A program made the translations under genes and the position numbers. Positions 37,349-46,320 of a stretch of 64,000 bases of DNA are shown piece after piece. The stretch is taken from positions 1-64,000 of the forward strand of contig JAIPJT010000005.1 of NCBI GenBank assembly GCA_021733985.1. Reading direction: 5' to 3'. This DNA is from Victivallales bacterium. Lineage in GTDB: Bacteria; Verrucomicrobiota; Lentisphaeria; Victivallales; GWF2-38-69. Position 1 is the first letter of the stretch. Each line of letters opens with the position of its first letter. The notes under the pieces were generated by a model, which was not told the DNA's origin, searched no databases, and saw nothing but the letters and a program-made list of their open reading frames with translations.

Positions 37349-38316
37349 AAATACAGTGCGATTTATGTCCTAAAAGATGTATCATTTCTCCCGGAGAAAG
37401 CGGTGACTGCAGAATCAGAGTGAATATTGACGGCAGGCTCCACGCGGTTACTTACGGTTATCCCTGTGCCCTTCATGTAGACCCGATAGAAAAAAAACCT
37501 CTGTTTCACTTCCTTCCGGGAACAAAGGCTTTTTCTATTGCTACGGCCGGCTGTAACTTACACTGCAGGAACTGTCAAAACTGGGAGATTTCACAGTCTG
37601 CTCCCGTTGATGTGCCGGCATACAAAGCGCCGCCGTCAAAAATAGTTGAATCGGCCCTTAAGCACAACTGTGAAACTGTAGCTTACACATATACAGATCC
37701 TTCAGCGTTTTATGAATACACTCTCGATACAAGCAAATTAATAAAAAAAGAAAACAGGAAAAACATAATTGTCAGCGCCGGATATTTTAACCCTGTACCG
37801 TTGCGTCGGTTATGCAGATATATCGACGGTGCGAACATAGACCTGAAATTTATTCATGACAAATATTACAGGGAAATTTGCGGTGGAACTTTAAAACCGG
37901 TATTAGATGTACTTCAGATACTGGTTGAAGAGGGAGTTCACCTTGAAGTAACAAACCTTGTTATACCTACTTTGAATGATAACAGCCGAGATATAAAAAA
38001 ACTGTGCAGCTGGATATTTAATAATCTTGGAAAGAATATACCACTGCATTTTTCCCGATTTTATCCTCAATACAAAATGAAGAATCTTCCTCCGACCTCA
38101 ATCAGTATTTTAAAAAGAGCTTTGAATATCGCTAAGGATGCAGGATTGGAATATGTATATATCGGAAATGTTATAGGTGAAAAATGGGAATCAACTTTTT
38201 GTCCGAATTGCGGCAGGCTGCTTATAGAGAGAGAAGGATATTACATAAAGAAAAATGTAGTTAAATATGGATGCTGCCCTTATTGCGGTTACAGTATATA
38301 CGGAGTATGGAGCTGA
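37345..38316 (+). CDS. amrS: AmmeMemoRadiSam system radical SAM enzyme
   Basis: A 323-aa radical SAM protein. The SAM cluster motif is C70-x3-C74-x2-C77 (AGCNLHCRNCQNW). An N-terminal cysteine group (C5, C8, C12, C22) and a C-terminal zinc-ribbon-like CPNCG...CCPYCG may bind extra metal. The family (related to pyruvate-formate-lyase activase) is defined by its genomic link to Memo and AMMECR1 genes, which lie two genes downstream. The reaction is unknown. Confidence 0.93.
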   Translation: MKIQCDLCPKRCIISPGESGDCRIRVNIDGRLHAVTYGYPCALHVDPIEKKPLFHFLPGTKAFSIATAGCNLHCRNCQNWEISQSAPVDVPAYKAPPSKIVESALKHNCETVAYTYTDPSAFYEYTLDTSKLIKKENRKNIIVSAGYFNPVPLRRLCRYIDGANIDLKFIHDKYYREICGGTLKPVLDVLQILVEEGVHLEVTNLVIPTLNDNSRDIKKLCSWIFNNLGKNIPLHFSRFYPQYKMKNLPPTSISILKRALNIAKDAGLEYVYIGNVIGEKWESTFCPNCGRLLIEREGYYIKKNVVKYGCCPYCGYSIYGVWS

Positions 38317-38319
38317 AAC

Positions 38320-38508
38320 ATGAAACGGAGAAAATTTCTAAAAATATTACTTTTTACTGTTATCGGTATTTGCTTCGCCAACATTCTGAGTCTTGCGGAA
38401 AAATATACTAAAAAAACGATAAGGCTTATAAAGAATAACAAATATCCGGGAAGAATAAAGCCGATAAATGAAGAAACAATTTTAAAGGAAGGGAGCTGGT
38501 CAGGATGA
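38320..38508 (+). CDS. Small membrane-anchored protein of the AmmeMemoRadiSam operon
   Basis: A 62-aa protein with a twin-arginine-like start (MKRRKFLKI) and one hydrophobic helix (LLFTVIGICFANILSLA), then a basic exported tail ending YPGRIKPINEETILKEGSWSG. The PGR-x-KP...G-x-W-x-G tail looks conserved in small proteins beside such operons, from memory. It starts 3 bp after amrS and overlaps the next gene by 4 bp. Possibly a membrane tether for an exported substrate; not established. Confidence 0.75.
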   Translation: MKRRKFLKILLFTVIGICFANILSLAEKYTKKTIRLIKNNKYPGRIKPINEETILKEGSWSG

Positions 38509-40004
38509 AAAAAACTTTACTGGTTATTGTCGCGCTTTTGGCTTTCGCAACCGCAGGTTACGGGGCCGAAAATATTCTTGTCTCACATTTAAAAGGGCTT
38601 TGGTATCCGAGTACAGAAAAAGCTCTAAACAAAGCGGTCAGCGAGTATTTAAACAAAGTAAAAGAAAAAAAAATGGATAATACTATCGCACTTATACTTC
38701 CTCATGCAGGTTATAAGTATTCCGGACAGACTGCTGCATACGGAATAAAGGAAATTGTCGGGAAAAAATACAGCCGGGTCATAATTTTAGGACCTTCTCA
38801 CAGTCACAGGCTCGGAAATAAGCTCTCCATGCCGTCGTATAAAAGTTACAGGACTCCGCTCGGAGATATAGAACTTGACAGAAAATTTATTGACAAACTA
38901 AACCGGAAAATGCCTTATGCCACAATGCGGGATGTAATTCACATGAAAGAACACAGTATACAGATTCAGCTTCCTTTGCTGCAGAAAGCGCTGGGAGAAT
39001 TTAGGCTCGTTCCGATTGTTGTCGGACAGCTGAACAGTAGTACAGTAAAAAATATTGCTGAGGTACTGAAAAACTGTATAGATGATAAAACACTTGTGAT
39101 TGCGAGTTCTGACTTTACGCATTACGGACGCAGGTTCGGTTATCTGCCTTTTACGAATGATTTTCAAACTGAGGATAAACTGAAAAAACTTGATATGGGA
39201 GCTGTACAGTGTATAGAAAATAAAAATCCTGAAGCATTTAGAAATTATATTAGAAAAACCGGTGCTACAATCTGCGGGGAAAATCCTATTTCAATATTAC
39301 TCTATATGCTGCCAAATGATTCCAGTGTAACACTCCTGCATTATGAAACCTCCGGAGAACAGTCAGGGGATTTCAGTAATTCAGTCAGTTACGCTGCAAT
39401 AGCAGCAGGCGGCAGCTGGGATACAGGCAGCAAAGTTCAGGTAAAAAAAGAAGTGTTAACTCAGAAAGATAAAGAAAAATTGCTTAAACTTGCCGAAAAA
39501 TCGATAGAGTATTATTTGAAAAACAAAAGTATTCCGGACAGCAGTGACCTTGACATCAGGATCTCTGAAAATATGAAAAAGGTTATGGGCTGCTTTGTAT
39601 CATTATATGAGAATGGAAAACTGCGAGGTTGTATAGGAGAAATTATGCCGAAGCGTCCATTGTATAAGGCTGTAATAAGCCAGGCTGTAAACGCTGCGGT
39701 CAGAGATTACAGGTTTCCACCGGTTAAAGCGTCAGAAATAAATAATCTCAAAATAGAAATCTCGGCACTTACTCCGCCGGAAAAAGTCCATTCTTATAAG
39801 GATATTGTAATTGGCAGAGACGGGATGACATTAAACAAGAACGGTCATTTTGCGGTATTCCTTCCACAGGTTGCTCCTGATCAGGGATGGAATCTCGAAC
39901 AAACGCTTTCTTATTTGTCTATGAAAGCGGGGCTTTCTCGTAATGCCTGGAAAAACGGGGCCGAATTTTCTGTATTTCAGGCGATTGTTTTCAATAATAA
40001 ATAA
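38505..40004 (+). CDS. Exported Memo-AMMECR1 fusion (AmmeMemoRadiSam proteins B and A)
   Basis: A 499-aa fusion. Residues 1-20 are a signal peptide ending GYG-AEN. Residues about 22-305 are a Memo domain with the expected metal-site segments: ILPHAGYKYSG (H67), GPSHSHR, HMKEHSIQIQLP (E149/H150), SSDFTHYG (D203, H206) and TICGENP (C257). Residues about 320-495 are AMMECR1, with the signature LRGCIGE at 373-379. In most genomes A and B are separate or fused without export; a signal peptide puts both outside the cytoplasm, while AmrS would stay inside. Function unknown in bacteria. Confidence 0.92.
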   Translation: MKKTLLVIVALLAFATAGYGAENILVSHLKGLWYPSTEKALNKAVSEYLNKVKEKKMDNTIALILPHAGYKYSGQTAAYGIKEIVGKKYSRVIILGPSHSHRLGNKLSMPSYKSYRTPLGDIELDRKFIDKLNRKMPYATMRDVIHMKEHSIQIQLPLLQKALGEFRLVPIVVGQLNSSTVKNIAEVLKNCIDDKTLVIASSDFTHYGRRFGYLPFTNDFQTEDKLKKLDMGAVQCIENKNPEAFRNYIRKTGATICGENPISILLYMLPNDSSVTLLHYETSGEQSGDFSNSVSYAAIAAGGSWDTGSKVQVKKEVLTQKDKEKLLKLAEKSIEYYLKNKSIPDSSDLDIRISENMKKVMGCFVSLYENGKLRGCIGEIMPKRPLYKAVISQAVNAAVRDYRFPPVKASEINNLKIEISALTPPEKVHSYKDIVIGRDGMTLNKNGHFAVFLPQVAPDQGWNLEQTLSYLSMKAGLSRNAWKNGAEFSVFQAIVFNNK

Positions 40005-40146
40005 TTCCCGGCCGGTGACCCTGTTATGTTTGGTATTTTTTTTAAACTCAGGAGAATCGCAAAAATAATTCGCTGAATACCGGTTAAAAATTAACTTTTT
40101 CCTATAACACATAATTAGTTTTTTAGAGTATAGTTGAAGTGAATAT

Positions 40147-43100
40147 ATGAAAAGATTATCGCTGAAACATTTTACATTGATCGGTGCAATGGGGTTTTTC
40201 CCAATTCTCTCCCAGACCCTGTTGTTCAGATGTTTTCTATCAGCCTTTAACGGCAATGAACTGTCTATAGGCTTTTTCTTCTTTTCATGGCTTTTATGGA
40301 TATGCGCCGGTGCCTGGCTGGCAAAAAGAAAAATATCCGCTGTACTTTTTAAGTTTTATCCGTATTTGCTGCTGCTTTATATTCCGGGCTTTATCATACA
40401 GTTTACGGCATTTCTAAATACGCAGTTTATAACGGGGACAGGATTTTTCGAGACAGTTTCAATATACAAAGTTCTAATATTTGTTTTATTCTTTAACGCG
40501 CCTGTCAGTTTTTTGACGGGTTTTTTATTTGTTTCTGCTGTTAACTGGATAAAATACTACACTCCAGATTTCGTTCCGGTAATAAAAGTTTATATATGTG
40601 AAGCCGTGGGGAGTTTTACGGGTGCACTGGCTGTTACCGTGCTGTTATTCTTTTCATTTACAGTTGCCCGGGTTTTTATATATGCTGTAATAGCAGTTTC
40701 ACTTTCTTCTCTGCCGTTTATATTTGCTGAAAAAAATAAGATAATAAAAACAGTATATGTAATATTTACGGTGCTGTGTATAATCACAGCTTTTTCAGGA
40801 ATTCCGAAATTCCTGAGCCGTTTAAACAACAGGACCCAATGGAATAAACTTATTCACGGCGGGCGCTTTACCGGCGGTTTTACCACACCCCAGTCAAAGT
40901 ATATCTATGGTAATTACCGTAGCGAATTTTTAGTATTGTCCTCCGGTTCCATATATGAGTCGATTCCTAATTATGAATCTTCCTGCAAAACAGCTGCAGA
41001 ATATTTAGCACAGAATCCTGAAGCAGAGAATGTTCTGGTCATAGGAGCCGGCACTTTTTCTTTATGCCGAGTATTTGCTGAAATACCGCAGATAAGGAAA
41101 GTGACCTGGGCGGATACAGACCCGTCTTATTCTGAAAGCCTTAACTCCGTCCTTCCTGATAAATTAAAAGACGATACGGGAACGATACATTCTGTAAAAA
41201 AGGATATCAGAAATTTCATTTCGAATACTAAAGAAAAATATGACATCGTTGTACTGTATATGCATGCGCCCTCGAATTTACTTCTAAACCGTTATTTTAC
41301 GGCTGAATTTTTTTCAGGGGTCAGTCATATATTGTCCGGGAAGGGGATTGCAGGGATCAATTTTCCCGGAGGAGAGAATTTTTTGGGCCCGGAATTATCT
41401 TTCCTGGGCGCTTCAGTTTATGTAACTCTGAAAAAAGTATTTAAAAATATAGTTTTAAAACCGGGTAAAGACAGTATTTTTTTTGCATCTGAAAATTCCG
41501 GCATTCTGACAGAATCCGGTAAGAAGCTCGCTGCCGGCCTAAAAACAATACATGGGATAAATAATGTATATTCTCCGGGATTGATCAGGTCCTCATATGA
41601 AACGAACAGAATTGAGTTCCAGATGGATATCTATAAGAATATTATTGGAAAGTATCCTGAAAAGATTTTGTTCAATTCTGATAAAAATCCAAAATCATTT
41701 TTCTATTCACTGTTATTCAGTATAAAAAAGCTCTCCGATATTAATTATTCATTCCCGGATATCCAGTTATTTATAAGCTCCCTATTCCCGTTTGCCGCTC
41801 TAATTATAGCTTCTTATTTCCTGCTGCGATTAATGTTTCATATTCTTTTCAGTGATTATAAAACCGGCAGCAATACTAAACGAAAGCTGCGTATTTTATG
41901 TAAAAACGAGATTTACCTGTCCGTCTTCATCGCGGCTGTAGCAGGCATGGGGATAAATTTGCTTTTAATGTTTTTATTTCAGATAAACTATGGAACAGTT
42001 TACCTGTGCTTCGGCATGATTACTGCGCTTTTTATGCTGGGGATGAGCATTAATGCACTGACTATACAGGTGCTGATTAAAAAAATATCAGCAATATGTA
42101 TTTTTACTTTTGTTACAGTGCTTTTTATATTATATATGTTATTAATAATATATTTTCCGCCCGTGAAGAATATTGCCTATTTTGCCGGGATGTTTTTCTT
42201 TGCTGGCGCTTTCTGCGGGGCTTATTTTCCCCTGGGCGGCTATTTTCTTAAAAGGCACTGGGGACTTTCCGATACAGGTTCCACTTCCAACCTTGAACTT
42301 TGCGACCATATAGGCGGAGCTGCAGGAAGCCTGACCGCTTCGATTATTCTCATTCCTGTTATCGGTATAGACAAAACACTGATACTATTTGCTTTAATTA
42401 TATCTGCGGTATTACTGCATACTGTATTAATAAGAGTAAAACACACTGTTTCTGTCTATAATAAAGAATATACTGTAAAAAAAATTTTGAGAGTTACAGG
42501 ATTTATACTTTTAGGCATTGCTATCGTTTGGTGTATCTTTTCTTTAGGGATTTATCCGGAACTGAAAAAAAAGGATGAAGTTGTACCGGACAAAGGTTTT
42601 ACGATCTCTAAACGGCAGCTGCATGAAATTGCCGGAGAAAATTGCAGTGTTGCAAAGGAAAATGTCAAACTTAACAATAGGACAATTCCTTACTATTCTG
42701 TTTACGATCAAAATGGAGAAAATACCGGATATATTATCAGAACAAAAGATTTTACAGATTATGTCGGTGGCTATGCGGGGGCGCTTGAAATGATGAGTTT
42801 TCTGTCACCGGATGGAAAAATCAAAAATTTTACAATTATAAACTCTAATGAAACACCCGCCTATCTGAAAGAAGTAATGAGAAAGAAAAATATTTTCCTC
42901 GGAGAAAATGTTTTCAAAAGCTATAAAAACTACAGCCTTAACGCTGTTACAGGTGCTACCGTTACATCAAAAGGAATATCTAAAACCCTTTTTTACGCCG
43001 GTAATACTTTTAAATCAGCGATTGCTCCGGGAACTGAAAAGGCCGGTGTACCGGATAAAGGACAGTCTGTAAGCTTACAGTTTATCGTTTTTGCAATATT

Positions 43101-44121
43101 TATTATGATTTCTGTTCTCACAGGAACATTAAAACACAAGTCGGTTCTTAATAAGAAAGTCAGGTACGTATTTCTCCTTGCTGTAGCTGTATTATTAGGG
43201 GGACTGTATAATATCCAGTATTCTTCAGACCAGGTTTTTGCATTGCTTTCGGGAAAAATCAATTTTTCAGGTATAAATATTTTTCTGATATTAACCATAG
43301 GTATTCCTGTATTAGTTATATTATTCGGGAATCTTTACTGCGGTTTTTTATGTCCGTTCGGGGCACTGCAGGAGTTGATAAATTCTGTATCTAAACCGTT
43401 GTCAAGGAAATTTAATATCGGAAACCGGTTTGTTGAGAAAAATGTATTCGCAGCTTTACGCTCTTTGAAATACATTCTGCTGTTTATTTTAGTAATTCTT
43501 TTTACTCTGACTCGGAAGAGGGGAATAGCCGAAGGATCAGACATACTCCTCGGCGTTTTCAGCTTTAATAGGAGTCCATTAGTATTCCTGTCCATAGTTT
43601 TTCTTATTATATCAGCCTTTTTTAACCGCTTCTGGTGCAGGATACTATGTCCGGCCGGAGCTTTTCTCTCAATGTTTAACGGAATCCACAATCTCTTTAA
43701 AAGAAAAAAGACAGCAATGGTAACGGCAAATTGCGACCTCGGCGTTTCAGACGGCAGGGAATTTGACTGTATATACTGCAGCAGATGTCTCTACAACAAA
43801 AGAGGGAAAAAACGTATAAACAAAATAATAACTTTGTTATTTATAATATTAAGTACTTTATCAGTTTTTATATTCCTGTATTTTATCAAATTTGAGTCCG
43901 TTAAAAATAAAGTGTCTGAACCTGTTGAATTAAAGAAAGAAAAAACTGTAAAACCCAAAGGAAAAGACAGCGGGAAAGATGTTGAATTCAGCAAACCGGT
44001 TAAGCCGATTAAATCAATCGGCACACCGAGGAAAATAAACCTTGAACTGTATAAAAAGTATATTAAAAAATCATACCTGTCAGACCATGAAGCCATGTAC
44101 TACAGAAAACTCGAAGAATGA
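40147..44121 (+). CDS. Giant membrane fusion: spermidine-synthase-like, FMN-binding and NapH/NosR-type Fe-S modules
   Basis: A 1324-aa polytopic protein. Residues 1-220 are membrane helices, and about 255-450 form a SAM-binding Rossmann domain (NVLVIGAGTFSLCRVF, WADTDP) like fused spermidine-synthase proteins. More helices span about 560-800. A periplasmic FMN-binding domain follows (about 814-960), with NAVTGATVTS near 932 as the covalent flavin-threonine motif. The NapH/NosR-like part has GNLYCGFLCPFGALQE (~1066), RFWCRILCPAGAF (~1163) and CIYCSRCLYN (~1210), then a last helix and a Lys-rich tail. It suggests electron transfer across the membrane joined to a methyl- or aminopropyl-transferase-like part. 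No frameshift joins are visible. It lies 142 bp after the Memo-AMMECR1 gene in the same direction. Confidence 0.82.
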   Translation: MKRLSLKHFTLIGAMGFFPILSQTLLFRCFLSAFNGNELSIGFFFFSWLLWICAGAWLAKRKISAVLFKFYPYLLLLYIPGFIIQFTAFLNTQFITGTGFFETVSIYKVLIFVLFFNAPVSFLTGFLFVSAVNWIKYYTPDFVPVIKVYICEAVGSFTGALAVTVLLFFSFTVARVFIYAVIAVSLSSLPFIFAEKNKIIKTVYVIFTVLCIITAFSGIPKFLSRLNNRTQWNKLIHGGRFTGGFTTPQSKYIYGNYRSEFLVLSSGSIYESIPNYESSCKTAAEYLAQNPEAENVLVIGAGTFSLCRVFAEIPQIRKVTWADTDPSYSESLNSVLPDKLKDDTGTIHSVKKDIRNFISNTKEKYDIVVLYMHAPSNLLLNRYFTAEFFSGVSHILSGKGIAGINFPGGENFLGPELSFLGASVYVTLKKVFKNIVLKPGKDSIFFASENSGILTESGKKLAAGLKTIHGINNVYSPGLIRSSYETNRIEFQMDIYKNIIGKYPEKILFNSDKNPKSFFYSLLFSIKKLSDINYSFPDIQLFISSLFPFAALIIASYFLLRLMFHILFSDYKTGSNTKRKLRILCKNEIYLSVFIAAVAGMGINLLLMFLFQINYGTVYLCFGMITALFMLGMSINALTIQVLIKKISAICIFTFVTVLFILYMLLIIYFPPVKNIAYFAGMFFFAGAFCGAYFPLGGYFLKRHWGLSDTGSTSNLELCDHIGGAAGSLTASIILIPVIGIDKTLILFALIISAVLLHTVLIRVKHTVSVYNKEYTVKKILRVTGFILLGIAIVWCIFSLGIYPELKKKDEVVPDKGFTISKRQLHEIAGENCSVAKENVKLNNRTIPYYSVYDQNGENTGYIIRTKDFTDYVGGYAGALEMMSFLSPDGKIKNFTIINSNETPAYLKEVMRKKNIFLGENVFKSYKNYSLNAVTGATVTSKGISKTLFYAGNTFKSAIAPGTEKAGVPDKGQSVSLQFIVFAIFIMISVLTGTLKHKSVLNKKVRYVFLLAVAVLLGGLYNIQYSSDQVFALLSGKINFSGINIFLILTIGIPVLVILFGNLYCGFLCPFGALQELINSVSKPLSRKFNIGNRFVEKNVFAALRSLKYILLFILVILFTLTRKRGIAEGSDILLGVFSFNRSPLVFLSIVFLIISAFFNRFWCRILCPAGAFLSMFNGIHNLFKRKKTAMVTANCDLGVSDGREFDCIYCSRCLYNKRGKKRINKIITLLFIILSTLSVFIFLYFIKFESVKNKVSEPVELKKEKTVKPKGKDSGKDVEFSKPVKPIKSIGTPRKINLELYKKYIKKSYLSDHEAMYYRKLEE

Positions 44122-44132
44122 CAACTGCATAG

Positions 44133-44316
44133 CCCGCGGATTGCTCTGATTTCCATTCTCCCTACAAGAACAATTATTATATCAGGACAAATTTATATTT
44201 ATTGTAAAACTTTTAGTAAATCATAGTGAAATGATTTATAGGTGAACACCAGAACTACGGGATTATTCTATAAAAACTTGGTTTAAAAAATTGCGCTGAT
44301 CTGTGTAATCCGCGGG
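44133..44316. repeat. Intergenic inverted repeat
   Basis: CCCGCGGATT (44133-44142) and AATCCGCGGG (44307-44316) are perfect inverted 10-mers 164 bp apart, framing most of the 205-bp gap between two convergent genes. The right copy sits in CTGATCTGTGTAATCCGCGG, like other degenerate motifs in the window. Confidence 0.4.
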
Positions 44317-44326
44317 TAGACAAAAA

Positions 44327-45103
44327 TCACTTTCCGCTGTAAAGATAGTGTTTGGCGTAGCAGTATATACACTTGTGAGGGCAGATATATCCGTTTCGTG
44401 TCGGGTATGTTCCCCAGTCGGCTGTGTAATAACAGCCGCATCCTTTACGGCTTGAGTGTCCTTTTATATTATTCACATCGAGCCCAAGTTCTTTAAACCA
44501 TTCCGGATCAGCACATGAAGCATTTCTGATACCCTCGACATGTTTAGACAAACCTGCGGATTCAGCGCATACGGCAAGTTCGATATTATCAGGAGTTACA
44601 TTTCTTAGCCTGTTTAAGATTTTTATCTTTTTTTCGGTTGTGCCGTTTTCAAAATAAATTCCGTAATTTTTCAGGGCTTTTCCTACGCCTTTGTATTTTG
44701 TTTCAATAAAGTTAACTGTTATTCTGCCGATATTATATTTCAGTGCAGTTCTGAGTGTTGTTTTAAAATGTGCCATTTTCGTATATCCTATTATTATAGG
44801 GTCAAATCTCAGGTGTATATGGTCCGGGCCGAACTGTCTAACGACTTTGTCAAGCTGCTGCATATCTTCAGAAACATTTTCAAGCGGTTTGCCGTAATTG
44901 TTGAGGGTTACCTGCATACAGACTATAACATTATTTTTTTTCATTCTGTATACAGTTTCAGAAAAGAGGTCGGCAACAGCAGCTGGAGCTTTTGTCCAGA
45001 AATGGATCAGGGCAGGGTACCCGTACTTTTTTAATTTAGAATTTAAGATACTTACCCCTTCTGGGCATGCGATGTCTGTTCTGCGAGAGTAATCGATAAT
45101 CAT
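44327..45103 (-). CDS. DUF1848 family protein
   Basis: A 258-aa member of DUF1848. Family marks are SRRTDIACP at the start, HLRFDPIIIGYTK in the middle, and the C-terminal cysteine motif ICPHKCIYCYA (C-x3-C-x2-C), suggesting an iron-sulfur cluster of radical-SAM type although the barrel is atypical. Function unknown. It begins 2 bp after the poly(A) polymerase-type gene, so the two are co-translated. Confidence 0.85.
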   Translation of the reverse strand: MIIDYSRRTDIACPEGVSILNSKLKKYGYPALIHFWTKAPAAVADLFSETVYRMKKNNVIVCMQVTLNNYGKPLENVSEDMQQLDKVVRQFGPDHIHLRFDPIIIGYTKMAHFKTTLRTALKYNIGRITVNFIETKYKGVGKALKNYGIYFENGTTEKKIKILNRLRNVTPDNIELAVCAESAGLSKHVEGIRNASCADPEWFKELGLDVNNIKGHSSRKGCGCYYTADWGTYPTRNGYICPHKCIYCYAKHYLYSGK

Positions 45104-45105
45104 AT

Positions 45106-46296
45106 TCAGGTTTGTTTTTTCTTAATTTTTCTGTGCCTTTTCTTAGGGGAGAGGTTCTCCCAGAAGTGCATAAGTTCCTCATCTCGCCATAAGCAACTGT
45201 TGATTATTCTAAAAACTTCTCTTGCACTTCTATAGTCGGGATTAAGACGTGTTTTTGTAATATTAGTTTTTTGATGCATTTTTTTAATAAGCAGTATTGT
45301 AGAACAGACAGAGTTAAGCCTGTATCCTGAAAAGGTGAAAGGGCGGAATATTGTCCTGATAATCTTTTTTATATCTTTTTCCATTTCAGGGTAAAATTTC
45401 CAAAATATATCAGTTTCACAGTCGTTCATATACTTGTTTACGAATGGAAGCGATAGAAGTGCGAGGCTAGTAGTATAATGTGAGGTAAAGTCATTTTTTC
45501 TACAATAGCTGTTATATTCATTGAGCAGTTTTAGAGAAAGAACCAGTGATTTAGAACCCCATTCTTCATTAAGAAAAGGGAGATAATATTTTAAAAGACC
45601 GTATCGTTTAAAGACTTCAATTGTTTTAGAAGAGTACGGCTTTCTGAAAATTTTTTCAAGCTCAAGCATAAGCCTCGAATCTGAACAAAGTAAGATTTTG
45701 TCAACTGTGTCAGGTAGAGAGTTCGTAATCCTGTCTGTTAAATTAAAGTCGTATTGAGCAACTAATTTGAGAGCCCTGATAATTCTAACAGGATCTTCTG
45801 AAAACCTGACCGCGGGCTCTCCGATTGATCTTATAATTTCGTTATTGAGATCTGAAATGCCGTATTCGGTAAAATCTTTATAAATATTCTCAACAGGGTC
45901 ATAAAAGATTGAATTAATTGTGAAATCTCTGCGCCAGGCATCCTCATAGGATGTTCCGTAAAGATTATCTCTTTTGATAATAAGCGATTCATCTGTTCCG
46001 CTTTTTTTATTGGGGGATTTTCTGAAAGTACTGATTTCTACAAAATTAAATTTTGGATCTCTATAGTAAAGATGTACAATTTTGAAGCGTTTCCCGATTA
46101 TCCTAGTTCTCTTTTTCCCGAAAACTTTTCTTATCTGTCCCGGCGTGGCTTCAGTGGAAAGGTCGTAATCTTTCGGAGTAATATTCAGTAGGATGTCTCT
46201 TACAGCTCCTCCCGCGAGATAAGTTTCATAGCCTGCATTCTGCAGTCGAACTATCATATTAAGAATATTTTTATCTATTTTATTATTTATATTCAA
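45106..46296 (-). CDS. pcnB: Poly(A) polymerase / CCA-adding-type nucleotidyltransferase
   Basis: A 396-aa class II nucleotidyltransferase. The head shows YLAGGAVRDILL and KDYDLST (metal-binding Asp pair), then RRDFTINSIFYDP and the RNA-binding segment EDPVRIIRALKLVAQY. The very basic C-terminus (SPKKRHRKIKKK) and overall length favour poly(A) polymerase (PcnB) over CCA-adding enzyme, but the sequence alone does not settle this. It lies 24 bp downstream of nadB. Confidence 0.85.
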   Translation of the reverse strand: MNINNKIDKNILNMIVRLQNAGYETYLAGGAVRDILLNITPKDYDLSTEATPGQIRKVFGKKRTRIIGKRFKIVHLYYRDPKFNFVEISTFRKSPNKKSGTDESLIIKRDNLYGTSYEDAWRRDFTINSIFYDPVENIYKDFTEYGISDLNNEIIRSIGEPAVRFSEDPVRIIRALKLVAQYDFNLTDRITNSLPDTVDKILLCSDSRLMLELEKIFRKPYSSKTIEVFKRYGLLKYYLPFLNEEWGSKSLVLSLKLLNEYNSYCRKNDFTSHYTTSLALLSLPFVNKYMNDCETDIFWKFYPEMEKDIKKIIRTIFRPFTFSGYRLNSVCSTILLIKKMHQKTNITKTRLNPDYRSAREVFRIINSCLWRDEELMHFWENLSPKKRHRKIKKKQT

Positions 46297-46320
46297 CGTA
46301 TCAAGGTATTTTTCTCGGTT

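Noticed and set aside
40005..40146. CCGGCCGG palindrome downstream of the Memo-AMMECR1 gene as terminator
   Set aside because: Eight-base self-palindrome without loop or T-tract; insufficient.
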